Made by a program: the position numbers and the translations under genes
From: an uncultured Roseivirga sp.
Lineage (GTDB): Bacteria > Bacteroidota > Bacteroidia > Cytophagales > Cyclobacteriaceae
Assembly: GCA_947493005.1 (NCBI GenBank)
Contig: CANLOY010000002.1
Span: 186,001-250,000 of the forward strand
Reading direction: 5' to 3'
DNA: 64,000 nucleotides
Shown here: positions 34,001 to 42,037 of the stretch, one piece after another
Position numbering within the stretch: position 1 is the first letter of the stretch
Layout: each line of letters begins with the position of its first letter
Notes under the pieces: generated by a model
Told to the model about the DNA's origin: nothing
Seen by the model: only the letters and a program-made list of their open reading frames with translations
Databases searched by the model: none

Positions 34001-35362
34001 ATGAAAAAGCAAACAACAATAAAAGCATCGTTAATAGGTCTTTTAGCCCTGCTAACATTAAATCTGGAGCTAAGTGGTCAAGATTACTATCCTTCAGGAA
34101 GCGTGTCATCAACTTATTCAGGCCGCTCACAAGACCTAAGTAAGTTACCCAAAATGGATAGAGACATCATTATTCTTCAGAATGTATTGAACGATCTATT
34201 CAACGGAGATAGAGGGTCGTTTTACAGTTCAGGTGGAGCTAAAGGAATATATGTACCTGGTAAAGGAGTAATATTTAACGTTGGGCAAAATAATCACTCA
34301 GGTAGTTTCGCTTTAGTAGAAGATATCCTGATCTCTCAGACTGCTGGGAGTAATACACCAAAAGAGGAAAAGTCTGCCAGCGAAGTCAATAAAGAAACTG
34401 AAAGCCGAATAGAAAGGCTCTCAGAAGAGTTTCTTGTAAGTTATGGGAGCATACTAAGTGAACTGAAATCGGGAGAGAAAGTGATGTTAAATGTGAATTA
34501 TTCCACTCTGAATGAAGACAAGAGTGATAGAAAGAAAAACACCACTATTTCTGGACAAGCTCAAGTTATATATAGAAGTAGCTACGGAAGAAGTATTAAA
34601 AAACGAATGGTCAGTTCAATAGACTATTCTGCCATAAATAGTTATTTGAATGGAAAATCTTCTCTGAAAGAAGCGGCTCAAAAAATCGATAAGAATATTG
34701 TTGACAAGTCTGGAAACTCTGCTCAAGATGCTAAAATTATGGCTGGTATTCTAGACGATCTTTTCCAATCTAATTTTGAAGGCAACTTTAGAAGAAGTAG
34801 AAAAACAAGCTGGACATACTTTGAAGGATTTGGCTTAATGTATGATTTGAACCTAACGGGAAACAGAAGGTCCAACATCATTGCTTACACGGTCAATGGA
34901 GGTACAACTGATGGTGTAAGTATTTCAAACAATGATGAAAAAAATGAGAAAGACAAAGAAGCTAAAAAAGCAGAGCTAGAAGCTAACTATAAGCGGCTCA
35001 TCGATATGGTTAAAGAAAGCATGATTACCTATGGAAGAACTTTAAGAAGTGTAAAAGGTGATGAAGTAGTTATTCTGAATATCAATTTTGGTTCTTCATT
35101 CAGAAAAACCGATATCCCACGTGCAGTGAGGTTACAGGTGACCAAGAAACAGATTGAGGCCTTTTCGAAAGGACAAAAATCCTTGGATCAGTTAAAGAAT
35201 GAAATCGATATTAAAAAGCTTAGCGCAAGTACATCTCATGGCAGTGACTTTTTTGAAGTACCATCAGTAGGTGATTACGAATCAATTATCTACGAAACGG
35301 CTCCTGAGCCTACTACTCCATTAAGAAGAGTAACTAGCGGCAAGGCAAAAAAGAGTAACTAA
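34001..35362 (+). CDS. Secreted protein of unknown family with an internal duplication
   Basis: 453 residues with a signal peptide (KASLIGLLALLTLNLELSGQ). Two similar halves are visible by eye. Half one has MDRDIIILQNVLNDLFNG, GIYVPGKGVIFNVG, ERLSEEFLVSYGSILSEL, EKVMLNVNYS and ends SSLKEAAQKI. Half two has QDAKIMAGILDDLFQSNF, FEGFGLMYDLNL, KRLIDMVKESMITYGRTL, DEVVILNINFG and ends KSLDQLKNEI. A Lys/Glu-rich linker (NDEKNEKDKEAKKAELE) separates them. The preceding 198-residue protein appears to be a single diverged unit. It closes the sigma operon and is followed by a strong terminator. Function unknown. Confidence 0.75.
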   Translation: MKKQTTIKASLIGLLALLTLNLELSGQDYYPSGSVSSTYSGRSQDLSKLPKMDRDIIILQNVLNDLFNGDRGSFYSSGGAKGIYVPGKGVIFNVGQNNHSGSFALVEDILISQTAGSNTPKEEKSASEVNKETESRIERLSEEFLVSYGSILSELKSGEKVMLNVNYSTLNEDKSDRKKNTTISGQAQVIYRSSYGRSIKKRMVSSIDYSAINSYLNGKSSLKEAAQKIDKNIVDKSGNSAQDAKIMAGILDDLFQSNFEGNFRRSRKTSWTYFEGFGLMYDLNLTGNRRSNIIAYTVNGGTTDGVSISNNDEKNEKDKEAKKAELEANYKRLIDMVKESMITYGRTLRSVKGDEVVILNINFGSSFRKTDIPRAVRLQVTKKQIEAFSKGQKSLDQLKNEIDIKKLSASTSHGSDFFEVPSVGDYESIIYETAPEPTTPLRRVTSGKAKKSN

Positions 35363-35384
35363 CTGTAACCATATCTATAAAACT

Positions 35385-35411
35385 AAATACCCGGTTGGTC
35401 ACCGGGTATTT
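35385..35411 (+). terminator. Intrinsic terminator of the sigma operon
   Basis: A perfect 11-bp stem, AAATACCCGGT (35385-35395) with ACCGGGTATTT (35401-35411), closes a 5-base loop and runs into TTATTT. It lies 22 bp after the last operon gene. Confidence 0.9.
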
Positions 35412-35473
35412 TTATTTAGAATGAATCTTAATTATTAAACTGAATTCCATAACTTCGACCCAAATTCGACAGT

Positions 35474-35953
35474 ATGAAAAAAGCCTTGAAGCCTATTCTT
35501 CTAATTTTACTAGCTGCGCTGGTGATCATTCAGTTTATTAACCGACCCGAAAAAATAAGTGAGCCGGTTACTGAAAATGATATCATTGAAGTTTTGAAAG
35601 TAAATACCGAGGTGGCTTCAATGCTCAAATCAGCTTGTTACGACTGCCATTCTGATCAACCCAGGTACCCTTGGTATGCAAACATTGCCCCTATCAGCTG
35701 GTCAATTGGTGAACATATTGAACACGGCAGAGATGAATTGAATTTCTCGAATTGGGGAGAATATTCTGCAAAAAGAAAAGACCACAAACTGGAAGAAATT
35801 ATTGAAGAAGTAGAAGAAGGCCATATGCCACTCCCTAATTATGTAAGAATGCATAGTGAGGCAAAGCTTTCTGAAGAGCAGATTAAAATGCTTGAAGAGT
35901 GGGTAACGTCTGAACGTGAAAGACTTGCTCCAGAATTGGCTGGAGAGAACTGA
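35474..35953 (+). CDS. Haem-binding domain protein (CxxCH cytochrome-like)
   Basis: 159 residues. An N-terminal signal anchor (KPILLILLAALVIIQFI) is followed by the haem-binding motif CYDCHS (Cys55, Cys58, His59) and the family segment PRYPWYANIAPISW, with EEGHMPLPNYVRMH supplying a possible distal Met. It matches the small Haem_bd domain (PF14376 type) common in Bacteroidota. It likely binds one covalent haem in the periplasm and moves electrons or acts as a sensor. It follows the sigma-operon terminator, so it is separately transcribed; its partner is not visible. Confidence 0.85.
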   Translation: MKKALKPILLILLAALVIIQFINRPEKISEPVTENDIIEVLKVNTEVASMLKSACYDCHSDQPRYPWYANIAPISWSIGEHIEHGRDELNFSNWGEYSAKRKDHKLEEIIEEVEEGHMPLPNYVRMHSEAKLSEEQIKMLEEWVTSERERLAPELAGEN

Positions 35954-35973
35954 AAAGAGACTAATTAAACTCC

Positions 35974-36654
35974 CTACTCCCCTATTGTTTCTTCAATTCT
36001 TTGCTTCAACAATATACCAGAGTCTAAAGCCCGTTGCAACTGTCCTATTTCTTGATTGACATAGACTGGAATTGAGAAGACAATATCTTTGAATTTTAAA
36101 GTAAACAGTTTCTCAATATTTAAGAACTGATCTGTTTTGACTACATATACGTCTTCTTTAATTGCAAAATACTTTGCCAACCATGATGTTAAGTAACCCT
36201 CAGCAGAAACTACACTGGGCAATATCTCCAGGAAGTATTTGTCCAATTCATTCCTAAGATTCTGATCACTCAAAATTCTATAATCCCCGGACTGTAGAAG
36301 TGACTTATAACTATAATCTACTGGTATAAAAGGAGGGTTTTGATTGAAAGCATTCAAGTAGAGTCTCAAGAATTTCTTATCAGCTGCTTGCCCTAAGTCT
36401 AATAAGCTATCCAACTTGATAGAGTATTTTTTATGTGTATTGCTGAGACTTATTTGGTATTCCAGAATACCTATACAACTGTTCACATCTTCTAACAAAT
36501 TGTTCAAGTAGAATTCCTCTAATTGTTTTTCCTTTTTGGTCTCATTCCAGTTGTTAACTACAAAAGCCAAATAGATACTCAAAGTAATCAGTAAGAATTC
36601 TCTGACTGTATGCCCTAGACTAAATTGTCCCTTACCGTTTTTAAATCTGCTCAT
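35974..36654 (-). CDS. DUF6090-like small membrane protein
   Basis: 226 residues. One membrane helix (about 17-38, FLLITLSIYLAFVVNNWNE) is followed by a predominantly helical domain (KEKQLEEFYLNNLLEDV, LRNELDKYFLEILPSV). The VREFLLIxxSIYLAFxxNNWNExxK pattern is typical of the DUF6090 family, abundant in Bacteroidota and without known function. It is convergent with the haem-binding gene (20 bp apart) and divergent from the second BlaI gene. The family name is from memory of the N-terminal pattern. Confidence 0.75.
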   Translation of the reverse strand: MSRFKNGKGQFSLGHTVREFLLITLSIYLAFVVNNWNETKKEKQLEEFYLNNLLEDVNSCIGILEYQISLSNTHKKYSIKLDSLLDLGQAADKKFLRLYLNAFNQNPPFIPVDYSYKSLLQSGDYRILSDQNLRNELDKYFLEILPSVVSAEGYLTSWLAKYFAIKEDVYVVKTDQFLNIEKLFTLKFKDIVFSIPVYVNQEIGQLQRALDSGILLKQRIEETIGE

Positions 36655-36789
36655 GGTTCATGGTTTACCTCTACAAGACGATTCTCTTTAAGAATCATTT
36701 CTTCTAGCCTTAAATTAAACTCCAAAAGCTTACTTAAATAAAAAATGTCGAAAAAAACGACTTACCTCTTTGTGTTTTTAGTTATTATT

Positions 36790-36801
36790 CTACATTTGTA
36801 G
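36790..36801. promoter_or_regulatory. BlaI-type operator (TACA-N2-TGTA dyad)
   Basis: CTACATTTGTAG is a 12-bp dyad around TACA-N2-TGTA, the core known for BlaI/MecI/CopY repressors, located 21 bp before the second BlaI-type gene. Its sequence differs from the AACTA-N6-TAGTT dyads of the first pair at 12665-12700. Confidence 0.7.
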
Positions 36802-36822
36802 AACATAGTAAACAAAAGTAGA

Positions 36823-37194
36823 ATGAACTTACCCAAATCAGAAGAGCAGCTCATGCAACATTTATGGAAGCTTGATAGAGCTTTTATGAAAGACATTGTT
36901 GAAGCATATGAAGAACCCAGACCAGCCTCAACCACTATTGCTACACTACTTAAACGGTTGCAGGACAAAGGAGCCATTGGTTTTAAGAAATATGGCAGTG
37001 TAAGAGAGTATTATCCGATTTTAAAGAAAGAGGCCTACTTTTCAAAACACTTCAATGGTGTCATCAAAGACTTTTTTAACGACTCAGTATCTCAGTTTGC
37101 TTCTTTCTTCACCTCAGAACAAAACTTAAATGATGAAGAACTCAATGAGTTGAAACGCATAGTAGAGGAACAAATAAAAACAAGGAAAAAATGA
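36823..37194 (+). CDS. BlaI/MecI/CopY family transcriptional repressor (second copy)
   Basis: 123 residues, same fold as the protein at 12735-13109: SEEQLMQHLWKLDRAFM, PASTTIATLLKRLQDKGAIG with the recognition helix, SVREYYPILKKEAYF, and a C-terminal helix. It overlaps the M56 gene by four bases (ATGA, 37191-37194), so repressor and protease are co-translated. A TACA-N2-TGTA dyad just upstream fits autoregulation. The recognition helix differs from that of the first copy, matching the different dyads. Confidence 0.93.
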   Translation: MNLPKSEEQLMQHLWKLDRAFMKDIVEAYEEPRPASTTIATLLKRLQDKGAIGFKKYGSVREYYPILKKEAYFSKHFNGVIKDFFNDSVSQFASFFTSEQNLNDEELNELKRIVEEQIKTRKK

Positions 37195-38870
37195 TGGTCT
37201 ATCTAGTAAAATTTGTGGTCGTCAGTGGAATACTCTTCTATTTCTACAACCTTGTTCTCAGGAACCATAAACTATTCAAGTTTAATCGCTTCTACTTGTT
37301 AGCCATACTAATAGTTGCTCTGTTGGTTCCGGTTACTGTAGTAAAAACCGAGATAGTCGAAATCCCTATATTCAGCGACACTGCAAACACTTCAGAGCCC
37401 AGTACTTCAGCAATCCAAAATGAGTTTACCAATTCATCCAGTGTAACTGACAAACAAACACCTTCTTTATCTACCAATGATATCTTACTCTTTCTCTACC
37501 TGTCGATTGCTCTCCTTTTCTTCATAAAGTTCTTTAAGAATTTACGATGCATTATCAAGCTTAAGGAAAAAGTTGACATCGTTAATATAGAAGGAACAGG
37601 CATTGTATTGAGGTCAGATATCCCTACATCTTTCAGTTTCTTCAATCACATGTTTACCAACAAAGAGCGGTTTGAACAAGGAAACCTACCGATTGAGGTT
37701 ATTGAACATGAAAAGGTTCATATCAAGCAAAAACACAGTTTAGATATTGTTTTCATAGAACTTCTACAATGCATATTCTGGTTTAATCCCTTTACATACT
37801 TGATTAAAAAAGCTATAAAACTCAATCACGAGTTTCTGGCAGATGCCCATGTGATCAGCACCTTTTCTTCAACCTATGACTATCAAAAGATACTGCTCGA
37901 TTATTCAAGCAAACATATACCTCAATCGCCTGCGATTGTAAGCAATTTAAATTATGGATTCACTAAAAAACGATTTAACATGATGACTAAAAACACAAGC
38001 AGATTCAAATCTGTCATGATGCAGGTTGCAGCCTTCATCACTATTGTTAGCACCTTTTGGATGCTAGGAGAAACCAAAGTTGTAGCTCAGGAAGTTGAAG
38101 TGATTGTCAAGGCTGAATTATCAGGCAGTAGAGCTCATTTTGACTTTACTACAAAAGAAAATTCAAATATTGAAACCAGTGTTACCCGCAAGCCAAAGCT
38201 ATTATTGCAAGACACTTTAAAGCCTAAAGTCAAAGAAATTGAAGTAGTTCAAAAAAAGAAAAGCCCAAAGGTTACGATTTTAACCATACCTAAACAAGAC
38301 GACCTTGTAAGGTTCAATGACAAATCAGGGAAGCTTATTGAAAAGAAGTTTAAGGATTTAACAAAAGACGAGAAAAGGTGGTACAACAACCCTAAATCAA
38401 ATCCTGAGTATTTTAGAGTTTCTCCTCCCATGCTTAAAATCAGTCAGGAAGAATGGAATAGTTTCTTTGACAAAAAGAAATATGGTGTTTGGTTAAATGA
38501 TAAGAAGTCTAGCAATGACGAGTTAGAAAAATACAGTCCGGATGACATTCATTACTTTATTGAAAGCAAACTTTATGGTAGAGCAAAAGAAGGCAGATCC
38601 TATACTCACCAACTAAATGTATACACAAAATCATTTGTGAAAGAGACAGAAAAAACTGGCTGGCAGCCATATGCCCGCCCTGTTATCATTGAAGTAAAAC
38701 CTCAAAACAATAAGAAACCTCAAAAACCCACATTAAACGAAGTTCCTGCAAAACAGCAAAAATCAAAAAATGAGCCTAAGCAGGTAATGGAGTCAAATGG
38801 TAAAAAGCCTATCAAAATTCAGGTTGTAGAAATTCCTGTAAAGGGAGAAAAAGCAAAGAAGAAGAACTAG
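37191..38870 (+). CDS. M56 family (BlaR1-like) membrane metallopeptidase, long lysine-rich tail
   Basis: 559 residues. Membrane helices lie near 2-20, 35-52, 96-113 and about 280-298. The zinc site is VIEHEKVHIKQKHS (His173, Glu174, His177), with LNHEFLADAHVI as the likely third-ligand region. Unlike the first M56 protein it has no TonB domain; the periplasmic C-terminal 250 residues are basic and low complexity (KKKSPKVTI, PQNNKKPQKPTLNE) with a central FxxKKKYGVWLNDKKxxN segment repeated nowhere else here. It should sense an envelope signal and cleave the cognate BlaI. A bidirectional terminator follows at 38893-38914. Confidence 0.9.
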   Translation: MMVYLVKFVVVSGILFYFYNLVLRNHKLFKFNRFYLLAILIVALLVPVTVVKTEIVEIPIFSDTANTSEPSTSAIQNEFTNSSSVTDKQTPSLSTNDILLFLYLSIALLFFIKFFKNLRCIIKLKEKVDIVNIEGTGIVLRSDIPTSFSFFNHMFTNKERFEQGNLPIEVIEHEKVHIKQKHSLDIVFIELLQCIFWFNPFTYLIKKAIKLNHEFLADAHVISTFSSTYDYQKILLDYSSKHIPQSPAIVSNLNYGFTKKRFNMMTKNTSRFKSVMMQVAAFITIVSTFWMLGETKVVAQEVEVIVKAELSGSRAHFDFTTKENSNIETSVTRKPKLLLQDTLKPKVKEIEVVQKKKSPKVTILTIPKQDDLVRFNDKSGKLIEKKFKDLTKDEKRWYNNPKSNPEYFRVSPPMLKISQEEWNSFFDKKKYGVWLNDKKSSNDELEKYSPDDIHYFIESKLYGRAKEGRSYTHQLNVYTKSFVKETEKTGWQPYARPVIIEVKPQNNKKPQKPTLNEVPAKQQKSKNEPKQVMESNGKKPIKIQVVEIPVKGEKAKKKN

Positions 38871-38892
38871 TTACCAAGCTAAAAAGTAAAAA

Positions 38893-38914
38893 CCCATTCA
38901 CTCATGTGAATGGG
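38893..38914. terminator. Bidirectional intrinsic terminator
   Basis: CCCATTCAC and GTGAATGGG pair perfectly (9 bp) around TCAT. CTTTAT follows on the plus strand, and an A-rich flank upstream gives a U-tract on the minus strand, so it can end both the M56 gene and the convergent thioredoxin operon. Confidence 0.8.
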
Positions 38915-38941
38915 CTTTATATTTTAAAAATACTTCCTATT

Positions 38942-39199
38942 CTACTTATCGATTGAACCCATCACTCGCTTCATAAAACCGTTGAGGGCTTCCTTCTTAG
39001 GAGTTCCCTCCTTAATCATGGTATTTACCTCCAACGCTCCGTACATATTAGAAATCAACTCTCCTATTACATCCAGTTCTTCATCTTTAAGCGATTCAGA
39101 TTCTGTCAGATCTTCAAGAGTCTCCAGCGTTTCTAATATGTAGTCCTGGTCATTTCTCTCGATAAAATCGGTAAGGTGTTTAATTAGTGGTAACCTCAT
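38942..39199 (-). CDS. Small helical protein in the peroxiredoxin-thioredoxin operon
   Basis: 85 residues, acidic and predicted all-helical (MRLPLIKHLTDFIERNDQ, LETLEDLTESESLKDEE). No cysteines and no known catalytic motif. Its start overlaps the thioredoxin gene by 20 bp, so it is co-translated as the third gene of the operon. A protein of this size and sequence type next to thioredoxin and peroxiredoxin is found across Bacteroidota (I believe it is DUF6952; from memory). A redox-related role is inferred from context only. Confidence 0.75.
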   Translation of the reverse strand: MRLPLIKHLTDFIERNDQDYILETLETLEDLTESESLKDEELDVIGELISNMYGALEVNTMIKEGTPKKEALNGFMKRVMGSIDK

Positions 39200-39494
39200 C
39201 TACCAGTTCCTTTAAAGATTCAAACTTGTTAGTCTGTACTTGCTTTACAAACTGCCCCTTTTCAAAAGCAGCAAACGTAGGCAAGTTAGTCACATCCGCA
39301 AGTCTCCTTGACTCAGGAAACTTTTCTGCATCCACCATCACAAACATGGCTCCATCAGTTTCATTAGAAAGTTTCTTGAACTTTGGCTTCATAATTCGGC
39401 AATTGCCGCACCAAGAAGCTGAAAACTGAACCAATACCCTATCATTGCTATCAATGATCTCTTTCAGATTGTCCTGATCTAACTCAGTTACCAT
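39180..39494 (-). CDS. Thioredoxin family protein
   Basis: 104 residues, a single thioredoxin domain. The active site is SASWCGNCRIM (Cys29, Cys32), WCGNC rather than WCGPC, and the cis-Pro is in NLPTFAAF. The altered CGNC dipeptide shifts redox properties relative to standard thioredoxin. It lies 15 bp downstream of the peroxiredoxin gene on the same strand, and is the likely electron donor for that enzyme; the reductase that recharges it is not in the window. Confidence 0.93.
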   Translation of the reverse strand: MVTELDQDNLKEIIDSNDRVLVQFSASWCGNCRIMKPKFKKLSNETDGAMFVMVDAEKFPESRRLADVTNLPTFAAFEKGQFVKQVQTNKFESLKELVDEVTTN

Positions 39495-39509
39495 AATTAC
39501 TTAGATTTA

Positions 39510-40148
39510 TTAGTGATTGCTTAGGTAAGAAGCTACTCCTTCTCTGTTGGCATTCATAGCATCTTTTCCTTCTTCCCAGTTAGCAGGGCAAACTTCACCA
39601 TGCTCCTGTAAGTGGCTATAAGCATCGATCAATCTCAAGTACTCATTCACGTTTCTACCAATTGGCATATGATTGATTCCTTCATGGAATACAGTTCCTT
39701 CTTCGTCAAGTAGGTAGGTAGCTCTGTAAGTCACGCTATCACCTTCTACTAAATCAAGACCTGTTTCCTCATCAAAGGTCACATCAGAAATATCAAGGAT
39801 ATCTAAAATTCTGGATAGGTTTCTATTTGTATCAGCCAAAAGGTTATAAGTAACACCTTCAATACCGCCATTATCTTTTGCAGTGTTTAACCATGCAAAG
39901 TGAACTTCAGCAGAGTCACAAGAAGCACCAATTACAATAGTGTTTCTTTTATCAAACTCAGGAAGAGCTTCCTGAAAAGCATGAAGTTCAGTAGGGCATA
40001 CAAAAGTGAAGTCTTTTGGGTACCAGAAAAGAAGCACTTTCTTCTTATTCTTAACAGCCTCCTCAAAAACATTCACCTGGATGGTATCACCCATATCGTT
40101 CATTGCATTAACTGCTAAGCTTGGAAATTTTTTTCCTACGTAAGTCAT
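39510..40148 (-). CDS. 2-Cys peroxiredoxin (AhpC/TSA family)
   Basis: 212 residues. The peroxidatic site is FTFVCPTELHAFQE (Cys51) with Arg and Thr of the active pocket (PTE motif), and the resolving Cys is in GEVCPANW (Cys187). It reduces hydrogen peroxide and organic peroxides in the cytoplasm. First gene of a three-gene operon with the thioredoxin and a small helical protein. Upstream, 223 bp of AT-rich spacer separates it from the metalloprotease gene; a consensus promoter is not clear there. Confidence 0.95.
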   Translation of the reverse strand: MTYVGKKFPSLAVNAMNDMGDTIQVNVFEEAVKNKKKVLLFWYPKDFTFVCPTELHAFQEALPEFDKRNTIVIGASCDSAEVHFAWLNTAKDNGGIEGVTYNLLADTNRNLSRILDILDISDVTFDEETGLDLVEGDSVTYRATYLLDEEGTVFHEGINHMPIGRNVNEYLRLIDAYSHLQEHGEVCPANWEEGKDAMNANREGVASYLSNH

Positions 40149-40371
40149 CTTTTTATGTCGTTTTTAAAATGAAAATTGATTTCTAAATCATTGTTACACG
40201 AAGATAGACAATAAGCTTATTAGCTCTTATAATTCTTAATTCACTTTTTAAATATCTTATAGAAAGAATCTATAAGTACAACGCTAAAGAAAACTCAAGG
40301 CAGATTTGTCACCAACTACCGCTCAAATTGTGATTAGACATACCCTTAGTTTTCTGTAAAACACATTGGAC

Positions 40372-41595
40372 CTAACCACCGTTTCTTACATCCAGCATAT
40401 TTCTTGGGGTTCCATTGTTAAGCGACTTGCTACCTCGCCAACGTCCAAAATCTACAATTGTACGAATACGCTTAACCTGATCATAAGACAAATCCCTTAC
40501 TCCATTGGGTTGATTCCAGTAATCCATCACATTATAACTAACGAAAGGTGTGCCTTCGCAAGAGGTTCTATTGCTATCGGTCGTGCCAGACTCATAAACA
40601 CTTCGATCATATTGATGAGTATCATCGCAAAAGTCGGCATCAACCTGACAACCACCATGGTCTGGAAAAATGTGGAATAGGCCAAATACATGTCCCATTT
40701 CATGTGGAAAGACCCAATTCCCTTCCCATAAATTATCAATTTCCAAGGCTATACCTGTCAGTTCATCAGGGTTCTCATCATCAGAACAAAAAATACCATC
40801 GGGTATCAAATCCATTTGACAAGTTACCTTTGGATAAATCCCCCAACTAGAGCCAGATTTTGTATCTCCTACCCAAACATTAATGTAATAGTCAGGATCC
40901 CAGTAATGAGCCCACATCCAATCTTGAAAAAGAATCGAAGCATCCTGATTTGGTCTTTGGAATCGGTTAATCCCAGGCTCAGTCATTGTGTTTCCCTCAG
41001 GGTCTGTTGTTGCTAATTCAAAATTGATTTTGGGTAAGTAAGAGTTAGGCGTAACTGGATTTTCTGTTTCAAAGACTGACCTCAAAAGTTGCATTTGATA
41101 GGCTATTCTTTCAGCACTGAGGTTTAAGCCCTCTCCTACGCTTTCTCCATCATGTACAATATGAAAAACAATTTGGTAAGTTCTCTGGGTAAGCTCTAAT
41201 CCAGGTCTCATTGTCACCTCAACAGTGTTACTAACTATATCACCTGATTTTATTTTCAGGCTAAATAAGCCGGCCTCTTCACTCTTGAATTGCTGAAGTT
41301 TTCCCTTGCTTTCTTCATCTGCCAGCAAAGCATAATTGAAGTTCCTGAGTTGTACACCGCTACTGTTATACCCGGAAATCACCAGTTCAATTCCTTCTGA
41401 ACTGTTTGTAACTCCAAGAGGCATATCAACTGATAGTTCCAGTCTGGCTACTTTCGAAAGATCCGGAACAGGGCCACCATCATCATCTGACTTACAGCCT
41501 GAGATTAGAAACCATAAGCAAAAAATAATCAGTAGGTAACTCTTTGGCGATGTAGTGGGTGTTTTATTCCATTTAGATATTAAATTACTTTTCAT
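40372..41595 (-). CDS. Secreted lipoprotein zinc metalloprotease (M43, pappalysin-like)
   Basis: 407 residues. The lipobox LISGC follows a hydrophobic signal. Residues about 40-140 are beta-rich, possibly an Ig-like or propeptide region. The catalytic motif HEMGHVFGLFH (about 297-307, HExxHxxGxxH) is followed by a Cys-rich insert (CQVDADFCDD) and the Met-turn YNVMDYW, as in M43 metzincins. Likely a surface-anchored protease that digests extracellular protein. It is transcribed alone, with the peroxiredoxin operon 223 bp downstream on the same strand. Confidence 0.9.
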   Translation of the reverse strand: MKSNLISKWNKTPTTSPKSYLLIIFCLWFLISGCKSDDDGGPVPDLSKVARLELSVDMPLGVTNSSEGIELVISGYNSSGVQLRNFNYALLADEESKGKLQQFKSEEAGLFSLKIKSGDIVSNTVEVTMRPGLELTQRTYQIVFHIVHDGESVGEGLNLSAERIAYQMQLLRSVFETENPVTPNSYLPKINFELATTDPEGNTMTEPGINRFQRPNQDASILFQDWMWAHYWDPDYYINVWVGDTKSGSSWGIYPKVTCQMDLIPDGIFCSDDENPDELTGIALEIDNLWEGNWVFPHEMGHVFGLFHIFPDHGGCQVDADFCDDTHQYDRSVYESGTTDSNRTSCEGTPFVSYNVMDYWNQPNGVRDLSYDQVKRIRTIVDFGRWRGSKSLNNGTPRNMLDVRNGG

Positions 41596-42037
41596 TAATG
41601 ACCGTGATTCATATAAATCAGGTCCATTTCACCATGCAATAATTGTAGACACTAAGATACATAAAATAGTTGTACAAGGTTTTATCACACACATTTTCAG
41701 CACCTTGTAGAATCACTCACCCATCGTTTTTACCGCTAGGCATTGATCAAGAACTTCATTTAGAAAGTACAGGTATCTTCATGTATGAAGAATACGAGAA
41801 GAATCCTATTGACCATTGGTTTACTAGGAATAGTTGCAAGTGTAGTGAGTGTCATTCAAGGTCAAAATATGACAAGTACACTTACCGGGTTTATCTGTGG
41901 GGTTAGCTTGATTTATGGGTACTTCGAGCTTAGCAAAAGTACAAAGCACAGCGAATAGAGATAATCATCCTTTAGAACTGAGCAATATCTATCAAAAGAT
42001 ATTTCCTGATAAGTCTTTAACATTGTTGTCATAAACA
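41596..42037. other. Intergenic region holding one tiny gene
   Basis: 442 bases between the M43 gene and the AraC gene. It contains the 57-residue ORF at 41785-41958 and otherwise AT-rich sequence. TATCaaaaGATA just upstream of the AraC gene is a short dyad; nothing else stands out. Confidence 0.5.
41785..41958 (+). CDS. Tiny two-helix membrane protein
   Basis: 57 residues: MKNTRRILLTIGLLGIVASV opens with a basic patch then a hydrophobic helix (about 7-24), a short polar loop (QGQNMTST), a second hydrophobic helix (about 33-47, LTGFICGVSLIYGYF) and a polar Lys/Ser tail ending KHSE. The positive-inside pattern and two clean helices make it more credible than the competing 78-residue frame at 41670-41906, which looks random. 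It is 79 bp before the AraC-type gene on the same strand and may be its leader gene. Function unknown. Confidence 0.6.
   Translation: MKNTRRILLTIGLLGIVASVVSVIQGQNMTSTLTGFICGVSLIYGYFELSKSTKHSE

Noticed and set aside
41670-41906. 78-residue plus-strand ORF
   Set aside because: Composition looks random, with no helix or family pattern; it overlaps in another frame the more credible 57-residue membrane protein.
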